NCBI RefSeq assembly: GCF_003024235.1
Contig: NZ_KZ679088.1
Location: 62,001 to 126,000 of the forward strand
From: Arenimonas caeni
Lineage (GTDB): Bacteria; Pseudomonadota; Gammaproteobacteria; Xanthomonadales; Xanthomonadaceae
Direction of reading: 5' to 3'
Length of the DNA stretch: 64,000 bases
Under the pieces are notes generated by a model that ran no database searches, was not told the origin of the DNA, and saw only the letters and a list, made by a program, of their open reading frames with translations. Numbering within the stretch: the first letter of the stretch is position 1; every line of letters begins with the position of its first letter. The position numbers and the translations under genes were made by a program. This document shows, piece after piece, positions 40,716-51,405 of the stretch.

Positions 40716-41396
40716 GTGGACAAGATTCCTTTCACAACTTACGACTTCTGGGCGTATTTATCGTCCGGATTCCTACTGTTGTTCATCGTCGACGTTGTCG
40801 GTCCGACGGACATTCTCGCGAAGGTGAACTGGTCATTCGTCCAGATCATCGTGGCCGTCTCGGCCGCGTATGCCGTCGGGCACATCGTTGCGCATCTCTC
40901 TTCGCTACTGCTCGAGCGCGGATTGGTCGAAAAGGTCCTGGGCCCCCCGCGTGCCGCGCTTTTCGGACATCCGAGGGCTCCGCGGTGGATCCGCGCGCTT
41001 CTGCCCGGCTACTTCAAGGCACTACCTGACGAAATTGCGCAAAATGCACTAGCGCGCGCCAAAGCTGCAGGCGTCAGCGATGCCGGCCAGGCCATGTTCC
41101 AGCTCGCCTTCCACAATGCTCGAAACAACCCAGTGGTGCTTGCACGAATAGACAACTTTCTCAACCTGTATGGATTCTGCCGCAACATTGCGCTTGTGTG
41201 TTTGATTGATGCGGCGATCCTTTACACGAATTACCGTTGGTTTAGAGGCCCTGACGATCACTACTGGTGGAGTTTGGTTGCGCTTGTCATGGGCATCGGC
41301 ATGGTGGCGCGATATTTGAAGTTCTTCCGACATTTCTCATATGAAATTTTCACCGCCTACGGAAGCGAGCCGCCGGCGCCGAATGTGCACAAATAG
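40716..41396 (+). CDS. Four-helix membrane protein paired with the MBL protein
   Basis: A 226-residue protein of unrecognised family. Two membrane helices lie near the N-terminus (about residues 11-30 and 40-65) and two near the C-terminus (about 150-172 and 182-202). Between them is a soluble loop of about 85 residues (LARAKAAGVSDAGQAMFQLAFHNARNNPVVLARIDNF, part of it). The start is GTG 40716, after GGCAGGA. Tight spacing to the MBL gene shows a two-gene operon. A small membrane protein beside a soluble enzyme is a common layout in abortive-infection systems, but there is no direct proof. Confidence 0.65.
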   Translation: MDKIPFTTYDFWAYLSSGFLLLFIVDVVGPTDILAKVNWSFVQIIVAVSAAYAVGHIVAHLSSLLLERGLVEKVLGPPRAALFGHPRAPRWIRALLPGYFKALPDEIAQNALARAKAAGVSDAGQAMFQLAFHNARNNPVVLARIDNFLNLYGFCRNIALVCLIDAAILYTNYRWFRGPDDHYWWSLVALVMGIGMVARYLKFFRHFSYEIFTAYGSEPPAPNVHK

Positions 41397-41847
41397 CCTC
41401 AAGGATGTGAGCGTTACTTGGAGTTTCGTCGCAATCACCAACTCTCGAACTTGAAAATTGAGTTGCGGAATCGACCTACCATCACTACGTTGACGCGATC
41501 ATAGAAGTACTTCACCTGCAACTTCAGGCCTTGGCTGTCGGCCAACAACCGAAGGCGACCTGTTGCTCCGCTCTAGCGCTCGCCCATTGTCCCGGCAGGT
41601 GAGCCGCAGCGAAGCGAGAAGCAATCGAACAAACTCTCCAATCGTTTTCGAGCATCGCCGCTGCTGCGCATCTGTTGACGCATCTTTTCCCAAGTTTTGA
41701 GACTAGTCACCACAGGGAGCGGCTGAAGGAGGCAATGCGGATCTCATGGCGAGGGTGCAAAAGTCCAATCATGGGCTCGCCAGCCAGTAGAACGTCCGCT
41801 TCTGGCCGGATCACGACAATGGGAGCGATCCGGCCGCGGGCTACTTC
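41397..41847. other. Gap between the membrane-protein gene and the recombinase
   Basis: These 450 bp hold no supportable gene on either strand. The two convergent genes end here. No strong terminator is seen. Confidence 0.55.
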
Positions 41848-42468
41848 CTACACCTCAGTCTGCTCGGCAATCTCCAGTGCGTCCTCAACCTCGATGCCGA
41901 GGTATCGAACGGTGCTCTCGAGCTTGGTATGGCCCAGGAGAAGCTGAACCGCTCGTAGATTGCGCGTCCTCCTGTAGATGAGCGAAGGCTTGGTCCGTCG
42001 CATCGTATGCGTCCCGTACGATCCGCCTTCGAGTCCGATGGAGTTGACCCAGTTGTGGACGATTCGAGCGTACTGACGCGTCGAGAGGTGGCGCGGGGCA
42101 CGCAACCTTGTCGGGAACAGGTAGTCACAGGGGCGGAGGGCGGCGGCTGCTATCCACGCGGACAATGATTCCCGGGTCAGCTGCGTGATCTCAAACTGAA
42201 CCGGACGCCCCGTCTTCTGCTGGACCACAACCGCTCGCGAACTGACTTCTCCTCCGCTTACCACGTCAGCGACCCGAAGCTTCACTAGGTCGCAAGCCCT
42301 AAGCTTGGAGTCGATTGCCAAATTGAAAAGCGCCAGGTCTCGCGTCCTTCTGCCTAGCTGTAGACGGACGCGGATTGCCCAGATTTCCCGGAGTTTTAGG
42401 GGTGCTTTCTGTCCGACTAGCTTTCCCTTGTTCCAAGGTGCGGGTCGGACCTGAGGTATGGCGTTCAT
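41848..42468 (-). CDS. Short tyrosine recombinase (FimB/FimE-size)
   Basis: A 206-residue recombinase containing only the catalytic domain. Arg57 (KLRACDL), Lys85 (QQKTGRP), His154-x-x-Arg157 (HTMRR), His180 (LLGHTKLE) and nucleophile Tyr189 (VRYLG) are all present. There is no N-terminal core-binding (SAM-like) domain, so it is neither IntI nor a phage integrase of normal size. GAGGATAT precedes the ATG. It lies 57 bp from a copy of the gacccaaagcgg motif and could act on it. Confidence 0.88.
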   Translation of the reverse strand: MNAIPQVRPAPWNKGKLVGQKAPLKLREIWAIRVRLQLGRRTRDLALFNLAIDSKLRACDLVKLRVADVVSGGEVSSRAVVVQQKTGRPVQFEITQLTRESLSAWIAAAALRPCDYLFPTRLRAPRHLSTRQYARIVHNWVNSIGLEGGSYGTHTMRRTKPSLIYRRTRNLRAVQLLLGHTKLESTVRYLGIEVEDALEIAEQTEV

Positions 42469-42524
42469 GAGATATCCTCACGGGCCTCTCAGGGTCGCCC
42501 CGGCTATCTGAATAGGCGCAATCC

Positions 42525-42541
42525 GACCCAAAGCGGGCATC
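42525..42541 (+). repeat. Right copy of the 17-bp gacccaaagcggRcatc motif
   Basis: gacccaaagcgggcatc here and gacccaaagcggacatc at 39407-39423 are in the same orientation, differ at one base, and lie 3118 bp apart. They bracket the MBL gene, the membrane-protein gene and the recombinase. The left copy is one arm of the hairpin split by the IS1182 element. Confidence 0.7.
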
Positions 42542-42692
42542 CGTTCTCGGAGAAATCCCAAGACAACAGCCTTGGCCCAAATGGCGGTCCGCTGCTGTCC
42601 GGGTCTGCACCAGATTGTTTAACGGACAAGCACAGCCAATTCTTTCGTAGAATCATCGGGTTGCGGCCAACCTGCTGGGACTCCGCTCGGAT

Positions 42693-42731
42693 GCATAACC
42701 GGACCGTCGTCCGCATGTGCGGTAGTTAGGC
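42693..42731 (+). repeat. attC-like recombination site, left of the unknown gene
   Basis: GCATAAC (42693-42699) and GTTAGGC (42725-42731) are near-complementary core sites in the attC arrangement (RYYYAAC ... GTTRRRY). Between them is a cggac-cgtc-gtccg hairpin (42700-42712 region). At 39 bp it is shorter than most attC sites. The next open frame begins 6 bp after GTTAGGC, as in integron cassettes. Confidence 0.45.
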
Positions 42732-42736
42732 TCCAG

Positions 42737-42937
42737 ATGAAGTCGTTCCGCGATCTGGCGACCCTTGCGATGTTGAGCACATTCGCGTTGGCGGTCGTCG
42801 CGGGAGCAATGGCACGCCGCGCTACCAGCCTGCGAGCATTCCCATTACATTGGACGGGCGGGCAGCGCGCTGCGAACCGCATAGATGCGCGCGCGTCAAT
42901 TTCCGAAGCGGAGGAAACGTGGGAATCCTGTTCGTAG
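42737..42937 (+). CDS. Small hydrophobic ORF at the cassette start
   Basis: A 66-residue frame beginning MKSFRDLATLAMLSTFALAV with one membrane helix (about residues 7-27). It begins 6 bp after a GTTAGGC core site, where cassette genes usually start. It overlaps the following gene by 19 bp and may serve as a coupled leader. No family is recognised, and it could be non-coding. Confidence 0.35.
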   Translation: MKSFRDLATLAMLSTFALAVVAGAMARRATSLRAFPLHWTGGQRAANRIDARASISEAEETWESCS

Positions 42938-44208
42938 TAGCGTTGGTCCTCGCGGTGCCGACCTTCGGGCTATCTCTCGTCGCATGGGCGGTCGTGGCGC
43001 TGATGAGGGCCAAAGGCAAGCGCGCACGTCGGGACAACGCCACCGCAAAACTAGAGCCGGTCTTCGCGGGGGAATTTGCCGATCTCGTTTTGTCGCTCGA
43101 CGTCCCGCTCAGGGAAGGTCAGGAGCTGACGGAAGCGGAAGCGCACCAATGTGGGCGCCACATCATGAAATACCTCGCGAACAATCCGTCAGAGGAGGCC
43201 GTATTCAAGCGCGGGGTCAATAAATGGAAGATCGGGAGCGCCGTTGGTGATTGGTCTCCGGCGCTGGCGGCCAGTAGCGAGGCGGCCAACGGCGGCTGGG
43301 GTGACGTGCACGCGGTGTCCTTCAGGGCCATCGAGGCACTGATGACCAACAACACCCTCGGTTGCTTTTCCAAGGTGGATCTGCCGGAGGTCACAAGGCG
43401 AGTCGACACCGCCGATTTTGGATCGTCTCCGTCCGTGCTGTTGCACGCCGACACGAAAAGGGCTAGCGCACGCATCAGCCAGGACGAACTCGACATCGAG
43501 ATTGCAATCGTCAAGTTCATTCGGTCAGGAGAAGATTACCGACTCCTGTTCGGCATTCCGTTCTACAAGATCGAGGCGTTTGCGCGGCTGAGGGGTGGTC
43601 GCGTTAGCTTCCAGTTTGCCGGGATAGACGCACTTGTACTGAATGAGGCGTACCGAGTCGATTTTAGTGGGGCGGCGAATGGTCGTGTAGGCATACGGGC
43701 CAAAGCCATACCGTCCGCGCCGGACATGCACGTTGTCGCATTCGGCAGAAGCTACCTAGTGGATAAACCGTACTTGGAGTCAATTCGCGAGTTGAGACAC
43801 GGCGACAGAGACGGCGCACCCAACTACGACGGCGACGCGGACCCAGCGGCATTCTTCAAGAAGATGCAGGACACCGGCGGCGATCGCTTTGCCTTTTACA
43901 TTACTGAAACCCTTACTCGGAAGCACAACGCAGCGTGGCCGGGTTGGGCTGACTACGCGCCGGAATTGGCAACATTTCGGGAGGAAGCACAGGCGAACGC
44001 GCGCAAACTAGGGGTCGATGACGACTTTGCTGGCCTCTTGCTGCGGGATGACGCGACCCTTAACTACGTCCTGAACTACGTCTACTCCGCCGAAGCGGCT
44101 GGCCATGACGTGGAGTTCCAGAGCAGCGTTGCGAGCTGCGTGATCAAGTCAATATGGGACAATCGCGACCTCAGAGAAAGTCTTGAGAAGAAGTGGTCGA
44201 ATTTCTAG
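42919..44208 (+). CDS. Unrecognised membrane-anchored protein, possible cassette cargo
   Basis: A 429-residue protein with no recognised family. The N-terminus carries one membrane anchor (residues 3-27, GILFVVALVLAVPTFGLSLV and on), then a basic stop (KGKRARR). The rest is soluble, mixed alpha/beta, with no cysteine clusters or classical nuclease or ATPase motifs. The start GTG 42919 is preceded by GGAGG with a 4-nt spacer; ATG 42850 is in frame but lies before the anchor. It lies between two attC-like sites in cassette orientation. The function is unknown. Confidence 0.6.
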   Translation: MGILFVVALVLAVPTFGLSLVAWAVVALMRAKGKRARRDNATAKLEPVFAGEFADLVLSLDVPLREGQELTEAEAHQCGRHIMKYLANNPSEEAVFKRGVNKWKIGSAVGDWSPALAASSEAANGGWGDVHAVSFRAIEALMTNNTLGCFSKVDLPEVTRRVDTADFGSSPSVLLHADTKRASARISQDELDIEIAIVKFIRSGEDYRLLFGIPFYKIEAFARLRGGRVSFQFAGIDALVLNEAYRVDFSGAANGRVGIRAKAIPSAPDMHVVAFGRSYLVDKPYLESIRELRHGDRDGAPNYDGDADPAAFFKKMQDTGGDRFAFYITETLTRKHNAAWPGWADYAPELATFREEAQANARKLGVDDDFAGLLLRDDATLNYVLNYVYSAEAAGHDVEFQSSVASCVIKSIWDNRDLRESLEKKWSNF

Positions 44209-44315
44209 CGACGGGTCTGAGGTCAGGCTGCGTCCGCCCTGCTGTTCGCACTCCCGTGGAGGACGCTTCACAAGTGTTGTCCACTTGTACCCTTCGTTGT
44301 ACAGCGCTGGCTGGG

Positions 44316-44369
44316 GCCTAACTATTCAAGCCCACGCCGCGTCGCGGCGCGCCCTGACTCAGGTTTTAC
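44316..44369 (+). repeat. attC-type integron recombination site (59-base element), right core degenerate
   Basis: GCCTAAC (44316-44322), then attcaagccc, a cgccgc-gtc-gcggcg hairpin (44335-44349), ctgactcagg and GTTTTAC (44363-44369). Order and sequence follow the common attC type: a GCCTAAC core, a ttcaagc spacer, a gccgc stem, a tcagg spacer and a GTTAGGC core. The right core GTTTTAC has drifted from GTTRRRY. It lies 107 bp after the stop of the unknown gene, as expected for a cassette. Confidence 0.6.
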
Positions 44370-44487
44370 GTGGCATGGCTTGATGTCCGCTCCTGGCCGG
44401 AAACGGAAGTCCGCCGCCCCTGAGATGCCGGTCGCCGCCACCCAAGTGGGCTGGCTCCCACAGGCCTCGTCCACCCCGGCCAGTGGC

Positions 44488-47118
44488 TCAGGCCGACGTC
44501 CGCACGAAGCGCTCGAGGATTTCCTCGGCCGAGGCCGGCTTCGAGAACAGGTAGCCCTGGCCCAGGCCCAGGCCGAGCAGGCGCAGCTGGTAGCGCTGCT
44601 CCTCGGCTTCGATGCCCTCGGCGATCACTTCAAGGCCGAGTGAGTCGGCCAGCAGGCGGATGGCGCGCACGATGGCGGTGCTGCCGCCGCTCTCGCCGCT
44701 GCGCAGTTCGTGCACGAAGCTGCGGTCGATCTTCAGCCCGTGCAGCGGGAAGCGGTGCAGGTAGCTGAGCGAGGAATAGCCGGTGCCGAAGTCGTCCAGC
44801 AGGGTGAGCACGCCGGCCTCGCGCAGCCGCACCAGGCAATCGCGCACCTGGTCGGGCTGCTCGAGCAGGGCGCCTTCGGTGACCTCCAGGCGCAGGTTTT
44901 CCGGCTTGACGCCATGGCGCGACATCAGCTCGAGCAGGCGAGCGTCGAAGTCCGGCGCGCGCAGGTGCCGCGGCGAGACGTTGAGCGTGGTGTAGGCGCG
45001 GCCCGCGGACAGCCGGCGGATGTCCTGGCAGACGCGGTCGTATATCTGCCAGTCCATCTGCTCGAGGCTGCCGGTTTCCTCGGCGATGCCCAGGAACTCG
45101 CCGGGCGTGCTGAGCCCGCGCACCGGATGGTGCCAGCGCATCAGCGCCTCGAAACCCACCAGGTGGCCATCGGCGAGCGTGAGGATGGGCTGGTAGTGCG
45201 GCACGAACTCCTGGCGCTGCAGCGCGCGGCGCAGGTCGCCCTCGAGTTCGAGCAGCTTGAGCGCGGCCTCGTGCAGCTGTTCGTCGAACAGCGCGTAACG
45301 CTGGCGGCCGGTGGCCTTGGCGCGGTACATGGCCACGTCGGCGTCGCGCAGCAGTTCTTCCGGGCTGCGGTAGCGGCCGTCCACCAGCGCGACGCCGATG
45401 CTGGCCGAGGTGTAGAGCTCCTTGCCGGCGATGCGCATCGGCTCGGCCAGCGACTCGATCACGCGCTCGGCCACGGCCACGGCCTCGTCGGCCGAGTGGA
45501 TGAAGTCGAGCACGATCGCGAACTCGTCGCCGCCCAGGCGCGCGACCATGTCCGGGTCGCGCACGCAGCGGCCGATGCGGCGTGCGGCTTCCTTGAGCAG
45601 TTCGTCGCCGACCAGGTGGCCGACCGAATCGTTCACCACCTTGAAGCGGTCGAGGTCGAGGAACAGCACCGCGAACAGCTGGGTCGGGTCGTAGCGGTAG
45701 CGCGACAGCGCCATGCCCATGCGGCCCAGCAGGTGGCTGCGGTTGGGCAGGCCGGTGAGCGTGTCGTGCATGGCCTCGTGCTTGAGCTTGTGCTCCATGC
45801 GCTCGCGCACCGAGATCTGGTCGCGCAGCTCGCGGTTGGCCTCGGCCAGCTCGCTGGTGCGCGCCGCCACGCGCTGTTCGAGCTCGGCGTAGGCCTCGCG
45901 CAGCGACTCGTGCGCCTGGCGCCGCTCCAGCGCCTGGGCGATGTGGAAGGAGACGAAGCTCAGCAGTTCCTGGTCGCGCCGCGTGTAGAGGTAGTCGGGC
46001 GTGTAGCTCTGCACGGCGATGACGCCGGCCACCTTGCCTTCGATCTGCAGCGGCACGCCCAGCCAGCACACCGAGGGCGTGCCGAAGGACAGCACCTTGC
46101 CCTCGGCGACCAGCCGGTGGATGCCGTCGCGGTCGGCCAGCAGCGGCGCGCCGGTGGCCAGCACGTACTCGGTGAGGCCGCTCGCGAGCCGGCGGCGCGG
46201 GCGCGCCATGTCGCGTTCGTCCACCGAGTACGGGAAGTCGAGCTCCTCGCCGTCGGGCGTGAGCAGGGCGATGAAGAAGTTGCGGGCGTCGAGCAGGTCG
46301 CTGACGATGCCGTGCACCTCGGCGTAGAAGACCTCGATGCTTTCGCTGCGGCCGGCCTGCTCGGCGATGCGGAACAGGGCCGCCTGCAGGCGCTCGCTGC
46401 GTTCGCGCTCGGCCACCTGCTCGCGCAGTTCGCGGGTGCGTTCCTCGACGCGGCGCTCGAGTTCTTCCTGGGCATCGCGCCGGGCCAGCGCGGTGAGGAT
46501 GTGCTGGGCCACGTAACCGAGCAGGGCGCGGTCGTCCTCGGTGTAGCGCGATTCGGGGTCGTAGCTCTGCACCACCACCGCGCCGCGCACCTCGCCCTCG
46601 TCGAGCATGGGCACGCCCAGCCAGTCCTCGCTGTCGGGGCCCAGGCGCGCGTCGTGGTCCACGCCCAGTTCGCGCCGCACCTGGTCGGAGGGGCCGAGCA
46701 CCGGCTTGCCGTGGCGGATCAGGGCCAGCGTGAGGCTGTTGCCCATCTCCGAGGCCGGGATCGCCTCGTCCGGGTCGGGCCGCTCCGGGTCCAGGCTGTC
46801 GGCGAAGTAGATGAAGCGCATCGTGTCGGTCTCGGGCGAGTACCGGACGATGTAGAAGTTCTCGGCATACATGAGCCGGCCGACGATCTCGTGCAGGCCC
46901 TGCATCACCGTGGCGGTGTCCTCGCCGGAGCTGGCCAGGTCGGAGATGGCGAACAGGGCGCGCTGCAGGCGCTCGGCCCGGCCCAGGCGCTCGACATCCA
47001 CCCGCAGGCGCTGCACCTCGGCCGCCAGGGTGGCGGGGTCGCTGGCGCGCAGGCGCACCGGCTCCACGGCGGCGGTGCCGGCCTGGGCGGTGGGCGAAAG
47101 CGGGCGGTCTGGCTTCAA
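44488..47118 (-). CDS. GAF-GAF-GGDEF-EAL cyclic-di-GMP enzyme
   Basis: An 876-residue cytoplasmic protein. It has a short coiled coil, GAF1 (about 50-210), a long coiled coil (ELERRVEERTRELREQVAERE), GAF2 (about 240-400), a coiled coil, GGDEF (about 440-600) and EAL (about 615-865). The GGDEF site is intact (RLGGDEF) and has an inhibitory RxxD (RDPD) five residues before it. The EAL domain keeps FEALMRW, DDFGTGYSS, LKIDRSF and AEGIE, so it can likely hydrolyse c-di-GMP. The start is TTG 47118 after GGAAGG. It is 35 bp downstream of the ABC ATPase gene, probably in its transcript. Confidence 0.9.
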   Translation of the reverse strand: MKPDRPLSPTAQAGTAAVEPVRLRASDPATLAAEVQRLRVDVERLGRAERLQRALFAISDLASSGEDTATVMQGLHEIVGRLMYAENFYIVRYSPETDTMRFIYFADSLDPERPDPDEAIPASEMGNSLTLALIRHGKPVLGPSDQVRRELGVDHDARLGPDSEDWLGVPMLDEGEVRGAVVVQSYDPESRYTEDDRALLGYVAQHILTALARRDAQEELERRVEERTRELREQVAERERSERLQAALFRIAEQAGRSESIEVFYAEVHGIVSDLLDARNFFIALLTPDGEELDFPYSVDERDMARPRRRLASGLTEYVLATGAPLLADRDGIHRLVAEGKVLSFGTPSVCWLGVPLQIEGKVAGVIAVQSYTPDYLYTRRDQELLSFVSFHIAQALERRQAHESLREAYAELEQRVAARTSELAEANRELRDQISVRERMEHKLKHEAMHDTLTGLPNRSHLLGRMGMALSRYRYDPTQLFAVLFLDLDRFKVVNDSVGHLVGDELLKEAARRIGRCVRDPDMVARLGGDEFAIVLDFIHSADEAVAVAERVIESLAEPMRIAGKELYTSASIGVALVDGRYRSPEELLRDADVAMYRAKATGRQRYALFDEQLHEAALKLLELEGDLRRALQRQEFVPHYQPILTLADGHLVGFEALMRWHHPVRGLSTPGEFLGIAEETGSLEQMDWQIYDRVCQDIRRLSAGRAYTTLNVSPRHLRAPDFDARLLELMSRHGVKPENLRLEVTEGALLEQPDQVRDCLVRLREAGVLTLLDDFGTGYSSLSYLHRFPLHGLKIDRSFVHELRSGESGGSTAIVRAIRLLADSLGLEVIAEGIEAEEQRYQLRLLGLGLGQGYLFSKPASAEEILERFVRTSA

Positions 47119-47153
47119 GTGGGGCCTTCCCCTGTGGCCTTCACGCGAGTGTA

Positions 47154-48661
47154 TCAGCCCGCCGGGACCGCGCCGGGGAGCAGGTCCCCGGGGGTCCCGA
47201 CGGCCTGCAGCCGGCCGTCGGCGAGCATCGCGCAGCGCTCGGCCAGGGCCCGGGCGGCGGCGAAATCGTGGGTGATGAACAGCAGGGCCAGGCCGCGTTC
47301 GCGCTTGAGCCGGCCCAGCAGGGCGAGCACGCCGGCCCGGTGCTGGGCGTCGAGCGCCGACACCGCCTCGTCGCAGACCAGCAGCTCGGGGTCGGTGGAC
47401 AGGGCGCGGGCGATGGCCACGCGCTGGCGCTGGCCGCCGGAGAGCTGGTGCGGCCAGCGTCCGGCCAGCGACGGATCGAGGCCCACGGCCTGCAGCAGTT
47501 CCCCGGCCCTGGCCCGGCGCGCCGCCGGGCCGGCCAGGCCGTGGATGCGCAGCGGCTCGGAGACCAGCGCATGCACGCGCATGCGCGGGTCGAGCGAGGC
47601 CGACGGGTCCTGGAACACCACGCCGATGCGCCGTCGCAGCGCCCGCAGCCGGCCGGGCGGGGCCGCCAGCAGGTCCTCGCCGTCGAACAGGATGCGGCCG
47701 GCCACGCCGCGGCGCATCAGCCGCAGCAGTGCGCGGCCCAGGCTGGACTTGCCGCTGCCGCTTTCGCCCACCAGGGCCAGGCACTCGCCGCGGCGGAGTT
47801 CGAGGTCGATGCCCGACAGCACGGGCGCGGCCTGGCCGGCGTAGGTGATGCGCACCGACTTGAGCCGCACCAGTTCCGGACCCGGCGCGTGCGCCTCGGC
47901 CACGGGCAGGCGGTCGGCGGCCAGCAGTTCGCGGGTGTAGGCATGCGCGGGGCGCGCGAACACGGCCTCGGCCGGGCCGCTTTCGACCAGTTCGCCACCG
48001 CGCAGGATCGCCAGGTGCTGGGCATGCGCCGCCACCATCGGCAGGTCGTGGCTGACCAGCAGCACGGCCAGCCCGAGCTCCGCGCGCAGCTGGTCAAACA
48101 GGCCCAGGGCCTCGCGCGCCAGGCGCGGGTCGAGCGCCGAGGTGGGTTCGTCCGCGAGCAGCACACGTGGCCGGCCGGCCAGGGCCAGGGCCACCAGCAC
48201 GCGCTGGCGCTGGCCGCCCGAGAGCTGGTGCGGAAACCGGCGCAGCAGGGCCGGCGGATCGGGCAGCTGCAGGCGCCCGAACAGGGCCAGGGCCTCGCGC
48301 TGCGCCCCGGCGCGGTCGAGCCCGCGCAGCACGCGCAGGCTTTCGGCCAGCTGGTCGCCGACGCGGCGCAGCGGGTGCAGCGCGGCCTGCGGGTCCTGCG
48401 GCACCCAGGCCAGCACGCGGCCGGGCAGGCGGGCGTGGGCGGCCGAGCCCAGGGCGATGGCCTGGCCATCGACGTGCAGTTCGCCGCGCGACTGCAGGCC
48501 GGGCGGCAGCAGGCCGAGCAGGGCCGCCAGGCTCAGGCTCTTGCCGCTGCCGCTTTCGCCCACCAGCGCCAGGCAGCGGCCCGCCTCGAGCGAAAGGTCG
48601 AGCGGGCCGAGCAGGCGCCGCGCGCCCGCGAACACTTCCAGGCCGCGGATGTCGAGTGCGC

Positions 48662-48665
<4 letters not shown>
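47154..48665 (-). CDS. Tandem-ATPase ABC transporter subunit (YejF/DppDF type)
   Basis: A 503-residue protein with two ABC ATPase domains. Domain 1 has GESGSGKS, LSGGQRQRV and LLADEPTSALD; domain 2 has GESGSGKSSL, LSGGQRQRVAIARAL and VCDEAVSALD. It also has the oligopeptide-ABC C-terminal features. It powers peptide-type uptake such as microcin C or dipeptide import. It overlaps the permease gene by 4 bp. Normal systems also need a YejB permease and a binding protein, which are absent here. Confidence 0.88.
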
Positions 48666-50552
<1,887 letters not shown>

Positions 50553-50553
50553 C

Positions 50554-51393
50554 ATGACCGCTCGCTACGCCGTGTTCGGGCACCCGGTGGTGCACTCGCT
50601 GTCGCCGCGCATCCATGCCGCCTTCGGCAGCCAGCTGGGCATCGCGATGGAGTACGCCGCCATCGACGCCACCCCGGAAGACTTCGCCACCGCGCTGGCG
50701 GCCTTCGCCGACGCCGGCGGCCTCGGCGCCAACGTCACGCTGCCGCACAAGGAGCGCGCGCTCGCGCTGTGCGCCAGCGCCAGCGAGCGTGCCCGCCGCG
50801 CCGGCGCCGCCAACACGCTCACCCGCCGCGACGGTGCCTGGCACGGCGAGAACACCGACGGCCTGGGCCTGGTGCACGACCTCACCGAGCGCCGCCGCAT
50901 CGACCTGCGCGCCCGCCGCGTGCTGATGCTCGGCGCCGGCGGCGCCGCCCGCGGCACCGCGCCGGCCCTGCTCGACGCCGGCATCGACGAACTGTGGATC
51001 GTCAACCGCACGCCCGAGCGCGCCGATGCGCTGGCCGATGCCCTCGGCGAACCGGGCCGCGTGCATACCCGCTACTGGGACGACCTGCGCAACCTCGGCG
51101 CCTTCGACATGGTCATCAACGCCACCTCGGCCGGCCGCGGCGGTTCGATCGACCTGCCCTTCACCCTGGCGACCAAGCGTACCTTGGCGGTGGACCTGAG
51201 CTACGGCGAGGCGGCGGTGCCGTTCCTGGCCTGGGCCGAGGCCGCCGGCTGCGAACAGCGCATCGACGGCATCGGCATGCTGGTCGAGCAGGCCGCCGAG
51301 AGTTTCGCGATCTGGCACGGCAGGCGCCCCGACACCGACCCGGTGTTCGAATCGCTCAGCGCCCGCGCCGGCGTGCTGCACACGGCGGACTGA
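50554..51393 (+). CDS. aroE: Shikimate dehydrogenase
   Basis: A 279-residue NADP-dependent enzyme of the shikimate pathway. It has [10 protein letters not shown] for shikimate binding, NVTLPHKE with catalytic Lys, ENTDGLGLV, and [14 protein letters not shown] for NADP binding. AAGGAGG inside the end of hemB serves as its ribosome binding site, so the two genes are cotranslated. The C-terminus [16 protein letters not shown] is normal. Confidence 0.93.
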   Translation: MTARYAVFGHPVVHSLSPRIHAAFGSQLGIAMEYAAIDATPEDFATALAAFADAGGLGANVTLPHKERALALCASASERARRAGAANTLTRRDGAWHGENTDGLGLVHDLTERRRIDLRARRVLMLGAGGAARGTAPALLDAGIDELWIVNRTPERADALADALGEPGRVHTRYWDDLRNLGAFDMVINATSAGRGGSIDLPFTLATKRTLAVDLSYGEAAVPFLAWAEAAGCEQRIDGIGMLVEQAAESFAIWHGRRPDTDPVFESLSARAGVLHTAD

Positions 51394-51405
51394 GCCGCCG
51401 CGGGT

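Noticed and set aside
41848-42468. Recombinase as an integron integrase (IntI), given the attC-like sites nearby
   Set aside because: 206 residues, no N-terminal core-binding domain and no IntI-specific extra helix. It is of FimB size, so it cannot be named IntI.
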